Origin: Sediminivirga luteola
Lineage (GTDB): Bacteria > Actinomycetota > Actinomycetes > Actinomycetales > Brevibacteriaceae
NCBI RefSeq assembly: GCF_014639315.1
Contig: NZ_BMFY01000009.1
Span: forward strand, 62,001-126,000
DNA length: 64,000 bases
Direction: 5' to 3'
Numbering within the stretch: position 1 is the stretch's first letter; the number at the start of each line of letters is the position of its first letter. The notes beneath the pieces are model-generated. The model was not told the DNA's origin. It was given only the letters and a program-made list of their open reading frames with translations, and made no database searches. Shown here in pieces: positions 1 through 8,648 of the stretch. The position numbers and the translations under genes are program-made.

Positions 1-2128
1 CGGTCGCGTCGTCCTCCGTGACTCCGCCGCCCGGCCGGGGGCCGGTCAGTTCATCACTCGTGTCCCGGACGCCGGATCCGATGTCGCCGCTGGGCGAGAA
101 CTCGGTGGTGCCGTAGCCCTCCGCCCAGACCAGGCGGGCGCCCTGGAAGGTCTGCTCGGCCCGCCCGTTCCCGGACTTCGGGTCCGTCGTGGGGTAGCCC
201 AGGTGCCCGTTCTCCCAGCCCTTGGAACCCCAGTAGCTCTGCAGCACGCCCAGCGTGTAGTGGGCGCCCGTGCGCGGGCTCCAGTGGATGGATCCCTTCT
301 GGAACTTCTGGAAGGAGCCGCCGTCCTTCAGGCCGCCGCGCTCCTCCTGGACGGGGAGCCCGAGCTCGTCCCACAGCTGGCGGTGCTTGGTGCCGATGGC
401 GCCCCTGGTGCCGACCGCGCCGGTGGACTGCGACCAGTACACGCGCCCGTTCTCGTAGTTGCGGGCCTTACCGCCGGGCACATCGAATTCCGCGCTCGTC
501 GGCTTGCCCAGGTACTTGCCCGCCTCGGACTCCGCGTAGCGCTCGATCGCGGTCTTGGGCGCCGGCGGGGTCTGGTTCGGGTTGCTGCTCTCGCTGCCGC
601 CGGCGGTGCCGTTGTTCTGCATCTGCACGATGGCGCGGCGCATGTCCGGAAGCTTGGCGTAGTACGCCGCGCCCGGGCAGTCGGTCTGCCCCACGTCACG
701 GTGACCGGAGACGGCGTTGATGGTGCGGCCGTTCACGGTGGCCCGGGAGTCCCCGGAGACGCCGTGCAGGGAGAGCTTCCAGGCGATGGCGTGCTCGGCG
801 GCGCGGATCGCCTCGGCCGGGGGCGCGGAGCCGGTGAAGGTCCCCAGCGTCGAGATGCCGAAGGTGCCGCTGTTGTAGTTGGCGGCGTGCGCGCCGATCA
901 CGGGGCGGTCCATCCCGCCGGCACGCCCTTCCCAGAGCCGGCCGAACTTGTCCACGAGCATGTTGTAGCCCACATCGGACCAGCCGCGGCCCTGGGTGTG
1001 GAAGCTGTAGATGCCGCGCAGGATGCCGGGCACCTGCTCGGCGGTGTAGGTGTTGGACCCGGCCGTGTGGTGCACGATCGTGGCCCGGATGCTGGAGGCG
1101 TAGGAGGCGCTGCCGCGACGCAGGCTCTCGTTCGCGCCCCAGGAGCTGCGGGTGCCGTACTTGGGAGCCGGCACGCGCTTGACGGAGGCGTTCTGGGCGG
1201 TGACGCCCTCATCGACGGAGAACGCCGCGGTCTGCACCTCGCCCTCCTGGCTCAGGTCCAGTCCGGCGCCCTCGGCCTCAGCGCCCTCGGGAGCGGCCGC
1301 CTCGCCGGGCGCCACGGCGCCGGCGGGCTGATTCTGCTGCACCTGGAGAGCGTCGTTCTCGGTGTACTTCGGGTCAATGACGAACAGCTCGGCGTCCTGC
1401 GGGGCCGCCTCGCCCAGCACGCGCAGCTGCACGGCCTCGGCGGCGGCGTCCACCACGAAGGGCTCGGTGCCGTTCGTGGACTGGGGGCCGTCGGCGAGCT
1501 GTTCCTGGTCGACTTCCTCCCAGGCGCTCCACTGGTCGCCGATGCGGGTGCGGATCTCCACGTGGCCGCTCTCGGCGCCGGGCCAGGAGACGCCCACGAC
1601 GTTCGGGTTGCTGCTGTCGAGTTCCAGCGCCTCGGTCAGGGCGGCGATGTTCACGCCGTCCTCGGTCTTCTGCGAGATGTCGCCGGAGATGTCGGGGCTC
1701 TGCTCGCCCGCGTCCTCCTCGGGAGCGTCGCCCTCGGGCGCCCGCTCCGCGGGCTCCTCGGTGCTCTCGGATTCTTCCGGAGCCTCCTCGTCGTCCTGCG
1801 TCGCAGCGCCCAGGGAGGCGTTGACGGCGGCGGCCGAGCCGTTCGCGTCATCGCTGTCGAGCCCGCCGACGAACCCCTGCTGGCGCTGCTCCGAGTACAG
1901 CAGGGTGGGAAGATAGGAGACGCCGGAGGCCGCGGCCCCCTCGGCGTCGACGGAGGCGGACGTGGCGCCCACTTCGGTGAGGCCGTCCTCGCTGACGTCG
2001 GTCAGGGCGAAGGAGTTGACCTCAGGCGTGACGGAGTCTGCCGATGCGGTAGTGGGAACGACCAGGCCGAGCGTCGCCAGCATGAGCGCCGAGAGCCCGA
2101 TGCCCACAGTGCTTCTGTTGAGTTTCAT
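1..2128 (-). CDS. Secreted N-acetylmuramoyl-L-alanine amidase with LGFP repeats (3' end outside window)
   Basis: The reading frame is open from ATG 2128 to the window edge, about 709 codons, so the C-terminus is missing. Residues 1-30 form a signal peptide (basic start, hydrophobic core, cleavage after A-S-A). An acidic, Glu/Pro-rich region follows around residues 100-150. A zinc amidase (PGRP/Amidase_2) domain spans about residues 315-490. Its ligands are visible as IVHHTAG (near 350), VSGHRD (near 470) and TDCPG (near 480). Downstream lie several LGFP-type repeats with the pattern LG.P..D/E...G....F..G.I.W, known to anchor proteins to actinobacterial walls. The expected role is cleavage of the MurNAc-L-Ala bond outside the cell. 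An AAAGG element precedes the ATG by about 10 nt. Family assignment is firm; the precise wall role is inferred. Confidence 0.9.
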   Translation of the reverse strand, partial: MKLNRSTVGIGLSALMLATLGLVVPTTASADSVTPEVNSFALTDVSEDGLTEVGATSASVDAEGAAASGVSYLPTLLYSEQRQQGFVGGLDSDDANGSAAAVNASLGAATQDDEEAPEESESTEEPAERAPEGDAPEEDAGEQSPDISGDISQKTEDGVNIAALTEALELDSSNPNVVGVSWPGAESGHVEIRTRIGDQWSAWEEVDQEQLADGPQSTNGTEPFVVDAAAEAVQLRVLGEAAPQDAELFVIDPKYTENDALQVQQNQPAGAVAPGEAAAPEGAEAEGAGLDLSQEGEVQTAAFSVDEGVTAQNASVKRVPAPKYGTRSSWGANESLRRGSASYASSIRATIVHHTAGSNTYTAEQVPGILRGIYSFHTQGRGWSDVGYNMLVDKFGRLWEGRAGGMDRPVIGAHAANYNSGTFGISTLGTFTGSAPPAEAIRAAEHAIAWKLSLHGVSGDSRATVNGRTINAVSGHRDVGQTDCPGAAYYAKLPDMRRAIVQMQNNGTAGGSESSNPNQTPPAPKTAIERYAESEAGKYLGKPTSAEFDVPGGKARNYENGRVYWSQSTGAVGTRGAIGTKHRQLWDELGLPVQEERGGLKDGGSFQKFQKGSIHWSPRTGAHYTLGVLQSYWGSKGWENGHLGYPTTDPKSGNGRAEQTFQGARLVWAEGYGTTEFSPSGDIGSGVRDTSDELTGPRPGGGVTEDDAT

Positions 2129-2570
2129 GTCTGCAAGCCTTTTCGAGGAAGACAGGGAAGTTGAGGCTTGTCCACCTACTGACCGGCGTTGGCAGAACGA
2201 CAACAGCAGGCGACATCTCAAAATTGTTACATACTTTCGGCGTGTCAGAGTCGACTTTGCTGGATTTTTGTGAATTACACCGATGTAGTTGTTCGCTGAC
2301 ATGGGCAAACGTCGCCCAAAAAATTCGGCCCGGATCTGGCCCTTCCTCACCGACGAGCGGCCGATGAGAGGCATCCGCACCCGGCCCGCCCTTGCCGATG
2401 CGCTGCGGGGGCGCGGATCTGGGATTTCCCCGCACGACGCCAGGACAGGGCATCCGGCCACGCCGAGCCGGGTGAAACGCGGCGGCGCGAAGAGCCGGTG
2501 GGCCCCTGTCCGCGACGGCGATTGCTTCCGCGCTCCAGGAGCGCCTTCGCGGGCGTAGCAGGGTACTGGA
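2129..2570. other. Intergenic region upstream of the amidase gene
   Basis: This 442-nt stretch lies between two minus-strand genes and contains no convincing gene. Positions 2215-2300 are clearly more AT-rich than the surroundings, as expected for the amidase promoter, but no good -35/-10 pair could be assigned. A 15-nt palindrome, GCGCTCC-A-GGAGCGC at 2530-2544, lies 26 nt after the stop of the LytR-type gene and may terminate it, although no T-run follows. The conserved cores of the ydaO (c-di-AMP) riboswitch, common upstream of actinobacterial wall hydrolases, were looked for and not seen. Confidence 0.4.
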
Positions 2571-4190
2571 TCAGGGCACGTAGCAGATGGCGTCGTCGCC
2601 CTCGCCCTCGGGGGCCGGCGCCGCGACGGCGCTCGCCTCTGAGGCCGATGCGGGAGCCTGTGCTCCCAGCGCGCCGCCGGAGCCTGCGGCGGTCACGGCC
2701 GGCCCTGCAACGGCAAGGCCAGGTGCTCCCGTTCCCGCAGCAGCGACGCCCAGGGGCATACCCAGCCCCGCAGCGGCGAGACCCTGCGGTGTTCCGAGTC
2801 CCCCAGCAGCGCTGCCCGGTCCCGCGGCGGCATCGGCGTCCGATTCCGCCTCGCTCTGCTCGATGGTCTGCTGCACGAGCGCATGGATCTGGGTGAAGTC
2901 CGGATGGGCGGGAGTCACCTCGGGCGGAACGAAGTCCAGTTCCTGCAGATCGCGCTGGCGGGTCTTCTGCGCCAGCTCCACGAAGGAGCTCAGCTGCGCC
3001 TCGGGGATGTCCGTGGAGACCATGTCCGGTGCCGCGCTGGCGATCGCCTGGAACCGGGTCAGGAGGGTCGCTGGCTCCAGCTGGCTGAGCATCGCCTCCT
3101 GCACGCAGCGCTGCCGCGCCATGCGCTCGTAGTCGCTCGAACCGCGCCGCGAACGGGCGAACCAGAGCGCGGTGCGGCCGTCCATCCGCTGCTCGCCGAT
3201 CTCGATCCACCCGTGCTCCGGCTCGGCGTCGACCGAGGTCAGCACGGAATCCATCGGGACCCGCTGCCCGGAGACGATGGTGATGCCGCCGACGGCGTCG
3301 ATCAGGCCGGCGAAGCCGTCCATGTCGATCATCGCGTAGAACTGGACCTCCAGCCCCGTGACACCGCTGGCCGCGTCGATCATCGCCTGCGCGCCCGGAT
3401 CGTCCACATCGGGATAGAGCTCGGCGTGCTCCTGGCCCTGCAGGTACACGCTGTTGATGAGGCATTCGTCGCCGCAGTTGTACCCCTGCGGGTAGACCTG
3501 GTGCAGGGGGCTGTCCTCCGGGAAGGGGACGTTCTGCATGTTCCGCGGGATGCCGAACATCACCGCCTGGCCGGTCCGGGCGTCGATGCTGACGACGGTG
3601 ATGCTGTCCGGGCGGATCCCCTCCCGGCCCTTGCCGGCGTCCGAGCCCAGCAGCAGGATGTTGTATCGCCCGTCCACGGGCTGCACGGCGCCGCCGGAGG
3701 CGAAGATGTCGGAGATGAGGCCGCGCTGGCTGTTGAGGGTGCCGGTGCCGTAGGCCAGTCCTCCCCCGACGATCAGCAGGACCAGCGCGGACGCCCCGGC
3801 GACCCAGGCGCGCACCCGCGGCTTCAGGCCGACGAACCGTACCAGGCGGAGGGTGTCGAAGAAGCAGAGCGCCCACACGATCGTGTAGGCCAGCAGGAAG
3901 AGGGTCAGCAGCAGCAGGGTCATGCTGCTGGTCGCCGCGGCCAGCAGGGACTCCAGCGATGTCAGCGCCAGGACGACCGCACTCAAGACCAGCAGCCACA
4001 GCGCCGCCGTCGCCGCCATGCCGATCCGGGCCAGCCGGCGGCTGCCGGCGACGAGCTGGACCGTCCCGGGCAGCAGCACGGTCAGCAGCAGGAAGTACCA
4101 GGCACGTGCGGTGCGGGCGCTCGGATCGGCTTTGGCCGGGTAGCGCAGCGGATCGACCAGCTCCGGGATACGGCGGGTACGCTCAGCCAC
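2571..4190 (-). CDS. LytR-CpsA-Psr (LCP) family cell-wall glycopolymer ligase
   Basis: This 539-residue protein starts at GTG 4190 behind a GGGGC element, only 9 nt after purE, so it is probably the last gene of a purK-purE-lcp unit. Residues 25-155 hold four hydrophobic segments. The LCP domain begins near residue 175 with the family signature LLLGSDAGKGREGIRPDSI, followed by MFGIPRN and an Arg-rich WFARSRRGSSDYERMARQ block near residue 345; these Asp/Arg residues bind pyrophosphate-lipid substrates in the family. LCP enzymes transfer undecaprenyl-linked glycopolymers to peptidoglycan on the outer membrane face. The last 90 residues are Ala/Gly-rich low complexity. The polymer it attaches is unknown. 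Confidence 0.88.
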   Translation of the reverse strand: MAERTRRIPELVDPLRYPAKADPSARTARAWYFLLLTVLLPGTVQLVAGSRRLARIGMAATAALWLLVLSAVVLALTSLESLLAAATSSMTLLLLTLFLLAYTIVWALCFFDTLRLVRFVGLKPRVRAWVAGASALVLLIVGGGLAYGTGTLNSQRGLISDIFASGGAVQPVDGRYNILLLGSDAGKGREGIRPDSITVVSIDARTGQAVMFGIPRNMQNVPFPEDSPLHQVYPQGYNCGDECLINSVYLQGQEHAELYPDVDDPGAQAMIDAASGVTGLEVQFYAMIDMDGFAGLIDAVGGITIVSGQRVPMDSVLTSVDAEPEHGWIEIGEQRMDGRTALWFARSRRGSSDYERMARQRCVQEAMLSQLEPATLLTRFQAIASAAPDMVSTDIPEAQLSSFVELAQKTRQRDLQELDFVPPEVTPAHPDFTQIHALVQQTIEQSEAESDADAAAGPGSAAGGLGTPQGLAAAGLGMPLGVAAAGTGAPGLAVAGPAVTAAGSGGALGAQAPASASEASAVAAPAPEGEGDDAICYVP

Positions 4191-4199
4191 GCCGCCCCC

Positions 4200-4817
4200 T
4201 CACCTGTCGCCCGTACCGGTCCGGGGGCCTTCCGCCGTCAGGCGCTCCGCCAGGGCGCGTCCCTTGGCAGCGGCCTGCTGCCCGAGCTCGTCCCGGAAGC
4301 GGTCCAGGCGCTCACGCACGGCCGCGGCCTCCGGCCCGGGGCCGGCGCCCAGGATCCGCGCGGCCAGCAGGCCGGCGTTGCGGGCACCGCCGATGGAGAC
4401 CGTGGCCACCGGTACGCCTGCGGGCATCTGCACGATGGACAGCAGCGAGTCCATCCCGTCCAGGTGCTTCAGGGGCACGGGGACGCCGATGACGGGAGCC
4501 GAGGTGACCGAGGCGATCATGCCCGGCAGATGCGCCGCTCCCCCGGCCCCGGCGATCACGACCCGGTAGCCCTCGGCCACCGCCCGCTCGCCGAACTCCA
4601 GCATCTGCCGCGCCATCCGGTGGGCCGAGAGGACCTGCGCGTGCCAGCCGATCCCTAGTTCGTCCAGGACCTTCCCGGCCTGCTCCATCACGGGCCAGTC
4701 GGAATCGGAGCCCATCACGATGGCGACGTCCACGGCGGCTGCCGCTCCGGTTCCGGTGCTGGCCGCCCCGGTTCCGGCGTGGGCCGCCCCGGTTCCGGCG
4801 CCCTGGGTTCCGCTCAT
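4200..4817 (-). CDS. purE: 5-(carboxyamino)imidazole ribonucleotide mutase (PurE)
   Basis: A 205-residue protein that converts N5-CAIR to CAIR in purine synthesis, using the product of the adjacent purK. After a 30-residue Gly/Thr/Ala-rich N-terminal extension comes the class I PurE signature [14 protein letters not shown], then SAHRM (catalytic His in SAHR), [11 protein letters not shown] and [15 protein letters not shown]. The ATG at 4817 overlaps the purK stop as ATGA, implying translational coupling. The repetitive extension (about three G-T-G-A motifs) is unusual for the family and sits directly after the overlapping start, so the functional enzyme may begin nearer residue 30. Confidence 0.95.
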   Translation of the reverse strand: MSGTQGAGTGAAHAGTGAASTGTGAAAAVDVAIVMGSDSDWPVMEQAGKVLDELGIGWHAQVLSAHRMARQMLEFGERAVAEGYRVVIAGAGGAAHLPGMIASVTSAPVIGVPVPLKHLDGMDSLLSIVQMPAGVPVATVSIGGARNAGLLAARILGAGPGPEAAAVRERLDRFRDELGQQAAAKGRALAERLTAEGPRTGTGDR

Positions 4818-5962
4818 GAGGTCACCGTCCCCTCGAAGTAGTCGGCCGCGTGGCGGGCCCGTTCCAGCAGCGCGTCGACGTCCTCGCCGACGGCGTTGAC
4901 GTGGCCCACCTTGCGGCCGGGACGCACGGACTTGCCGTACATATGCACTTTGATCGCCGGGTCGTGTGCCATCACATGCCGGTAGGCGCCGTAGAGGTCC
5001 TCGTACTCGCCGCCGAGCACATTGACCATGACGCTGGCGGGGAACTGGGCGCTGGTCTCCCCCAGGGGCAGGTCCAGCACGGCGCGCAGGTGCTGCTCGA
5101 ACTGGGAGGTCACCGAGCCGTCCTGGGTCCAGTGGCCGGTGTTGTGCGGGCGCATGGCGAGCTCGTTGACGAGGTAGCGCTGTCGGCCGTCCTCCTCGAC
5201 CAGGAACATCTCCATCGCCATCACGCCGGTGACGTCCAGGCGGGTGGCCAGGGAGATGACATCGGCGGCGATCTTCGCGGCAAGGCCGGGGTCCAGGCCC
5301 GGGGCCGGGGCGATGGCCTCCTTGCAGATGCCATCGCGCTGCCAGGTCTGCACCACCGGCCAGGTCGCGGTCTGGCCCATCGGCGAGCGTCCCACCATGA
5401 CGGCCAGCTCGCGGGCAAACGGCACTTTCTCCTCGGCCAGGAGGCCCCCGGTGGCGGTCTCCAGCCACTCGGCGCCGTCCTCGGCGCGGGAGGCCACCAT
5501 GACGCCTTTGCCGTCGTAGCCTCCGCGCGGGGTCTTGAGCACCACCGGCCAGCCCACCCGGTCGCCGAACTGCCGCAGGTCCTCCACGGAGGTCACCTGC
5601 GCCCACTGCGGATTGGGCAGGCCGATCTCGTCCATCCGGGCGCGCATGACCAGCTTGTCCTGGGCGTGGACGAGCGCCGCGGCTCCGGGCCGGACCGCGA
5701 CCCCCTCGGCCTCCAGGGTGCGGAGGATCTCGGTGGGCACGTGCTCATGGTCGAAGGTGACGACATCGACCTCCGCGGCGAAGGCGCGCACCGTCTCCAG
5801 ATCCTTGTAGTCCCCCACCGTGGACTCCGCGATCGCCTGCACCGCGCAGGCGTCCTCCGATTCGGCCAGTACCGCCAGGCGCACCCCGAGGGCTTCCGCC
5901 GCGGGTGCCATCATCCGGGCCAGCTGGCCTCCGCCAATCACTCCGACACGTGGAAAAGTCAC
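4814..5962 (-). CDS. purK: N5-carboxyaminoimidazole ribonucleotide synthase (PurK)
   Basis: ATP-grasp enzyme of 382 residues making N5-CAIR from AIR, bicarbonate and ATP. The N-terminal [13 protein letters not shown] nucleotide-binding loop, [12 protein letters not shown] (ATP-grasp), [14 protein letters not shown] and [14 protein letters not shown] are typical of PurK. A longer frame begins at 6025, but GTG 5962 is preferred. It gives the family's usual N-terminus ([14 protein letters not shown]), and a TAGACT hexamer (5970-5975) sits 7 nt before it, consistent with leaderless transcription. The stop overlaps the purE start by 4 nt. The gene is divergent from the gtrA-like gene. Confidence 0.95.
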   Translation of the reverse strand: MTFPRVGVIGGGQLARMMAPAAEALGVRLAVLAESEDACAVQAIAESTVGDYKDLETVRAFAAEVDVVTFDHEHVPTEILRTLEAEGVAVRPGAAALVHAQDKLVMRARMDEIGLPNPQWAQVTSVEDLRQFGDRVGWPVVLKTPRGGYDGKGVMVASRAEDGAEWLETATGGLLAEEKVPFARELAVMVGRSPMGQTATWPVVQTWQRDGICKEAIAPAPGLDPGLAAKIAADVISLATRLDVTGVMAMEMFLVEEDGRQRYLVNELAMRPHNTGHWTQDGSVTSQFEQHLRAVLDLPLGETSAQFPASVMVNVLGGEYEDLYGAYRHVMAHDPAIKVHMYGKSVRPGRKVGHVNAVGEDVDALLERARHAADYFEGTVTS

Positions 5963-6191
5963 AGCTGGAAGTCTATCCGCACCGGGGGTGCCGCCCTGGG
6001 GTTTCGGACCGGCGTTTTGGACCATGTGCCGCCCCGCAGGACCTAGACTGGCCAGTGGCTCTCTTCAGGTCCCGGCCAGCGCGCATCCGGCGTACGGGGA
6101 CGGCCGGGGAGGGCTCAAGAACGCTGAAGGACCTGCGGGCCCTGGAAGACGCGCCGGGCGTGATGGCCGCGGCGACGTGAGGAGAACGACC

Positions 6192-6677
6192 GTGAACCGT
6201 TTCACCCGCCTGGCGCCGCTCATCGCGCAGCTGGCGAAGTTCGGCACCGTGGGCGGCGTCGCCTTCATCGTGGACATCTCGGTCTACAACCTCCTGCGGC
6301 TCACCGTGATGCCCGATTACCCCATCGGCGCCAAGGTCGTCTCGGTGATCGTGGCGACCACCGTCTCCTGGCTCGGCTCGCGCTACTGGACCTTCAAGGA
6401 AGGCCGGAACGATGCGCGGGTGCGGGAGGCGTTCTGGTTCTTCCTGATCAACGCCGGGGGCCTGGGCATCGCGATGGGATGCCTCTTCGTCTCCCACTAC
6501 GTCCTGGGCTTCACCTCACAGCTGGCGGACAACATCTCCGGCAACGGGATCGGCCTGGTGCTGGGCACGGCGTTCCGCTATCTGATGTACAAGTTCGTGT
6601 TGTTCCGGGCAGCTCCGGAGGGTGAGGCCAGAGGCACGCACAGGACCGAGGACGAGCGCGTCGAGCGCAGCGCGTGA
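6192..6677 (+). CDS. GtrA-family integral membrane protein
   Basis: A 161-residue protein with four hydrophobic segments and the GtrA pattern: FGTVGGVAFIVDISVYNLL near the start, SWLGSRYWTFKEGR in the first cytoplasmic loop and FRYLMYKFVLF at the end of the last helix. GtrA proteins are thought to flip or help use polyprenyl-phosphate sugars in wall or lipid glycosylation. GTG 6192 is chosen because GAGGAG precedes it by 7 nt and the domain begins about 12 residues later. The longer upstream frame lacks conserved features. In Micrococcales a gtrA gene often sits divergent to purK, as here. The last 20 residues are charged and probably disordered. Confidence 0.88.
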   Translation: MNRFTRLAPLIAQLAKFGTVGGVAFIVDISVYNLLRLTVMPDYPIGAKVVSVIVATTVSWLGSRYWTFKEGRNDARVREAFWFFLINAGGLGIAMGCLFVSHYVLGFTSQLADNISGNGIGLVLGTAFRYLMYKFVLFRAAPEGEARGTHRTEDERVERSA

Positions 6678-6707
6678 AACTCACGCGCCACGGACAGGGC
6701 TGCGCGC

Positions 6708-7880
6708 TCAGCTGCCCCAGATCATCAGCGGCAGCGCCAGCTCGGCGTCGCTGAGGCCGCCGTGATGCCCGAGCAGGCTGAGCGAGGAGGCGGAATCCCG
6801 GGCCGAGTCCACGACGGCGAAGCCCTCGCGGGCGATCACGATCAGGTCTCCCATGCGTGCCTTCGCCCGCTCCCCGACCGGGCCGAACAACCCGGCGCCG
6901 ATGGCGTCCGCGCGGCGCAGCACGATGGCCCGTCCTGCGGTGCGCTCGCGCCACGCCGCCAGCATGTCGTCCTCCGCGCCGGCTCTCAGGTAGAGATGGA
7001 CGGCGCGAGGCTCTCCGCCGGTGTGCCGCAGGCCCGCCTGCAGATCGGGGTGCGCGGCCAGGTCCAGCCGGTCCTCGTGCGGCACGTCCACCATGCCGTG
7101 ATCGGCGGTGAGCAGCATCCGCGCATCGCGGGGAAGCTCCTCGGCGAGCCGGCGCAGCTGCGCGTCCACCCGCTCCAGTTCCTCCACCCACTGCCAGGAC
7201 TCGCAGCCGTGCCCGTGGCCGATCTTGTCCAGCAGGCCCCAGTACAGGTAGACCAGCCGCCGGCCGGGGGCGCGCAGCGCCGTCAGGGCGTGGTCCACCC
7301 GCTCGCTGAGCGTCTTCGACGGCAGGAAGCCCCCGCCGCGCATCGATGCGTGGTTGAGGCCGCCCTGCGCGAACTTCGGCTCGCCCAGGCTGAGCACATC
7401 CGTGCCGTGGGCGGCCAGCCGTTCGAACAGCGTCTCGTCGGGCACCCAGGCGCGCGGATCGACCGCGGGGTCCCAGGAGAGCTGGTTGAAGACCACGTCC
7501 CGGGCCGGGTCCAGCAGGCGGTAGCCCACCACGCCGTGCGCGCCCGGCAGCAGGCCCGTGCCCAGGGTGGACAGGGAGTTCGCCGTGGTCGAGGGGAACC
7601 CGGCGGTCAGCTCCCCGGCCTGCGGCAAGTGGGCGCGCAGGAACGGCGCGTGGGCGGCCTTGGCGCGCAGCAGGCGCAGCCCGAGGCCGTCGATGAGCAC
7701 CACCAGCACCGTGCGCGCCTCGCCTTCCGGCAGGAGCGCGCGGGCCCGGGCCGCGGCCGCCGGATCGAGCGCGGAGGCCGCGCCGATCATGCCGGCCGCC
7801 GCCGGGATGACATCGGCGAGCGAACCGCGCTCGTAGGGCGGCGGAAGCACTTCGCCGGGCAGTGGTGTCACCGATGTCAC
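6708..7880 (-). CDS. Alkaline phosphatase superfamily phosphodiesterase/nucleotide pyrophosphatase-like protein
   Basis: A 390-residue protein of the type I phosphodiesterase/NPP branch. Visible metal and nucleophile motifs are VVLIDGLGLRLL (first Asp), FPSTTANSLSTLGTG (Thr nucleophile region), YWGLLDKIGHGHG (Asp/His metal ligands), LLTADHGMVDV and a final HHGGLSD. The substrate is unknown; related proteins hydrolyse nucleotide or phosphonate esters. There is no signal peptide, so it is probably cytoplasmic. GTG 7880 follows the DUF5998 stop by 2 nt with AGG about 6 nt ahead; GTG 7871 is an alternative. The tight spacing indicates co-transcription with the DUF5998 gene. Confidence 0.85.
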   Translation of the reverse strand: MTSVTPLPGEVLPPPYERGSLADVIPAAAGMIGAASALDPAAAARARALLPEGEARTVLVVLIDGLGLRLLRAKAAHAPFLRAHLPQAGELTAGFPSTTANSLSTLGTGLLPGAHGVVGYRLLDPARDVVFNQLSWDPAVDPRAWVPDETLFERLAAHGTDVLSLGEPKFAQGGLNHASMRGGGFLPSKTLSERVDHALTALRAPGRRLVYLYWGLLDKIGHGHGCESWQWVEELERVDAQLRRLAEELPRDARMLLTADHGMVDVPHEDRLDLAAHPDLQAGLRHTGGEPRAVHLYLRAGAEDDMLAAWRERTAGRAIVLRRADAIGAGLFGPVGERAKARMGDLIVIAREGFAVVDSARDSASSLSLLGHHGGLSDAELALPLMIWGS

Positions 7881-7882
7881 CG

Positions 7883-8506
7883 TCAGCCTGCCTGCAGGCC
7901 GGCGGCGGTCCGCGCCTGATGGACGCTCTCCCTCAGCCGGCCGGCGAACCGCAGCGCCTGTTCCAGCGCTTCCTGCCCCTCCGCCATCGCCGAGACCCGG
8001 ATGCTCAGATCCTCGGCAGTGGAGGTGCCCGAGTAGCCGTGGTCCGCATCGCACTGCGGGTCGCCGCAGGCTTCGGGAACCAGGTCCAGGCGCCGCAGGG
8101 AGTCCCACGCCAGGGTGATCACGACGTCGGCCGGCAGCTGGCCGGGCCGGAACCGCTCCGGGTTCTCGTAGGTGCGGGCGATCAGCACGGTGCGCAGCCG
8201 GGTCAGCGGGATGTCCTCGGTGCTCACCCGCGCCGCAGTGCCGCCCTCGGGACCGCGGGGATCGTCGTCGATGTGCCCCAGGATGAGCCTGGTCGGCGTC
8301 AGCAGCAACGCCGAGATGTGCCGGTGAATGGAGTCCATGTCGAAGTGCGTGTCCACGTGCACCAGGTGGGAGAGCAGCGTCTCCTGGTACAGCGACTCGC
8401 TGAACACCGCCATGGCGAGCTGCGGGTAGAAGCCGGCGGTCTTCAGATCGCGCTCGAGCTGCAGCGTCTGCTCGCCCTGCGAACGCTGGGAGGGATATGC
8501 GGCCAT
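7883..8506 (-). CDS. DUF5998 family protein
   Basis: A 207-residue protein matching the conserved actinobacterial DUF5998 family from memory: QLERDLKTAGFYPQLAMAVFSESL, HVDTHFDMDSIHRHISALLLTPTRLILGHIDD and a Cys/His-bearing ACGDPQCDADHGYSGT segment before a helical C-terminus. The function is unknown. ATG 8506 is preferred because a GACAAT hexamer lies 7 nt upstream, the layout of several leaderless genes here. ATG 8515, nine nt upstream in the same frame, would lie within that hexamer. The gene is divergent from the GNAT-synthetase gene and followed after 2 nt by the phosphodiesterase gene. Confidence 0.8.
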   Translation of the reverse strand: MAAYPSQRSQGEQTLQLERDLKTAGFYPQLAMAVFSESLYQETLLSHLVHVDTHFDMDSIHRHISALLLTPTRLILGHIDDDPRGPEGGTAARVSTEDIPLTRLRTVLIARTYENPERFRPGQLPADVVITLAWDSLRRLDLVPEACGDPQCDADHGYSGTSTAEDLSIRVSAMAEGQEALEQALRFAGRLRESVHQARTAAGLQAG

Positions 8507-8648
8507 GCTGGACATTGTCGCAGATGCCCCGGACACGCGGGGCTGCCGTCCGCACCGCCGCGTTCCGGGGAACGGCGGGACCCGGTCGTGGCGCCGCAGC
8601 CGTGTCTCAGGCGCCGGATCGGGGCGCGCCGTCGCTATGCTGGTGGGC

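Noticed and set aside
203-2164. Plus-strand frame of 653 codons opposite the amidase gene
   Set aside because: No protein-like motifs. The minus strand has a complete amidase domain, signal peptide and LGFP repeats. This frame is a GC-rich shadow.
2129-2570. c-di-AMP (ydaO-type) riboswitch upstream of the amidase
   Set aside because: Such elements often precede actinobacterial wall hydrolases, but its conserved core words were not found.
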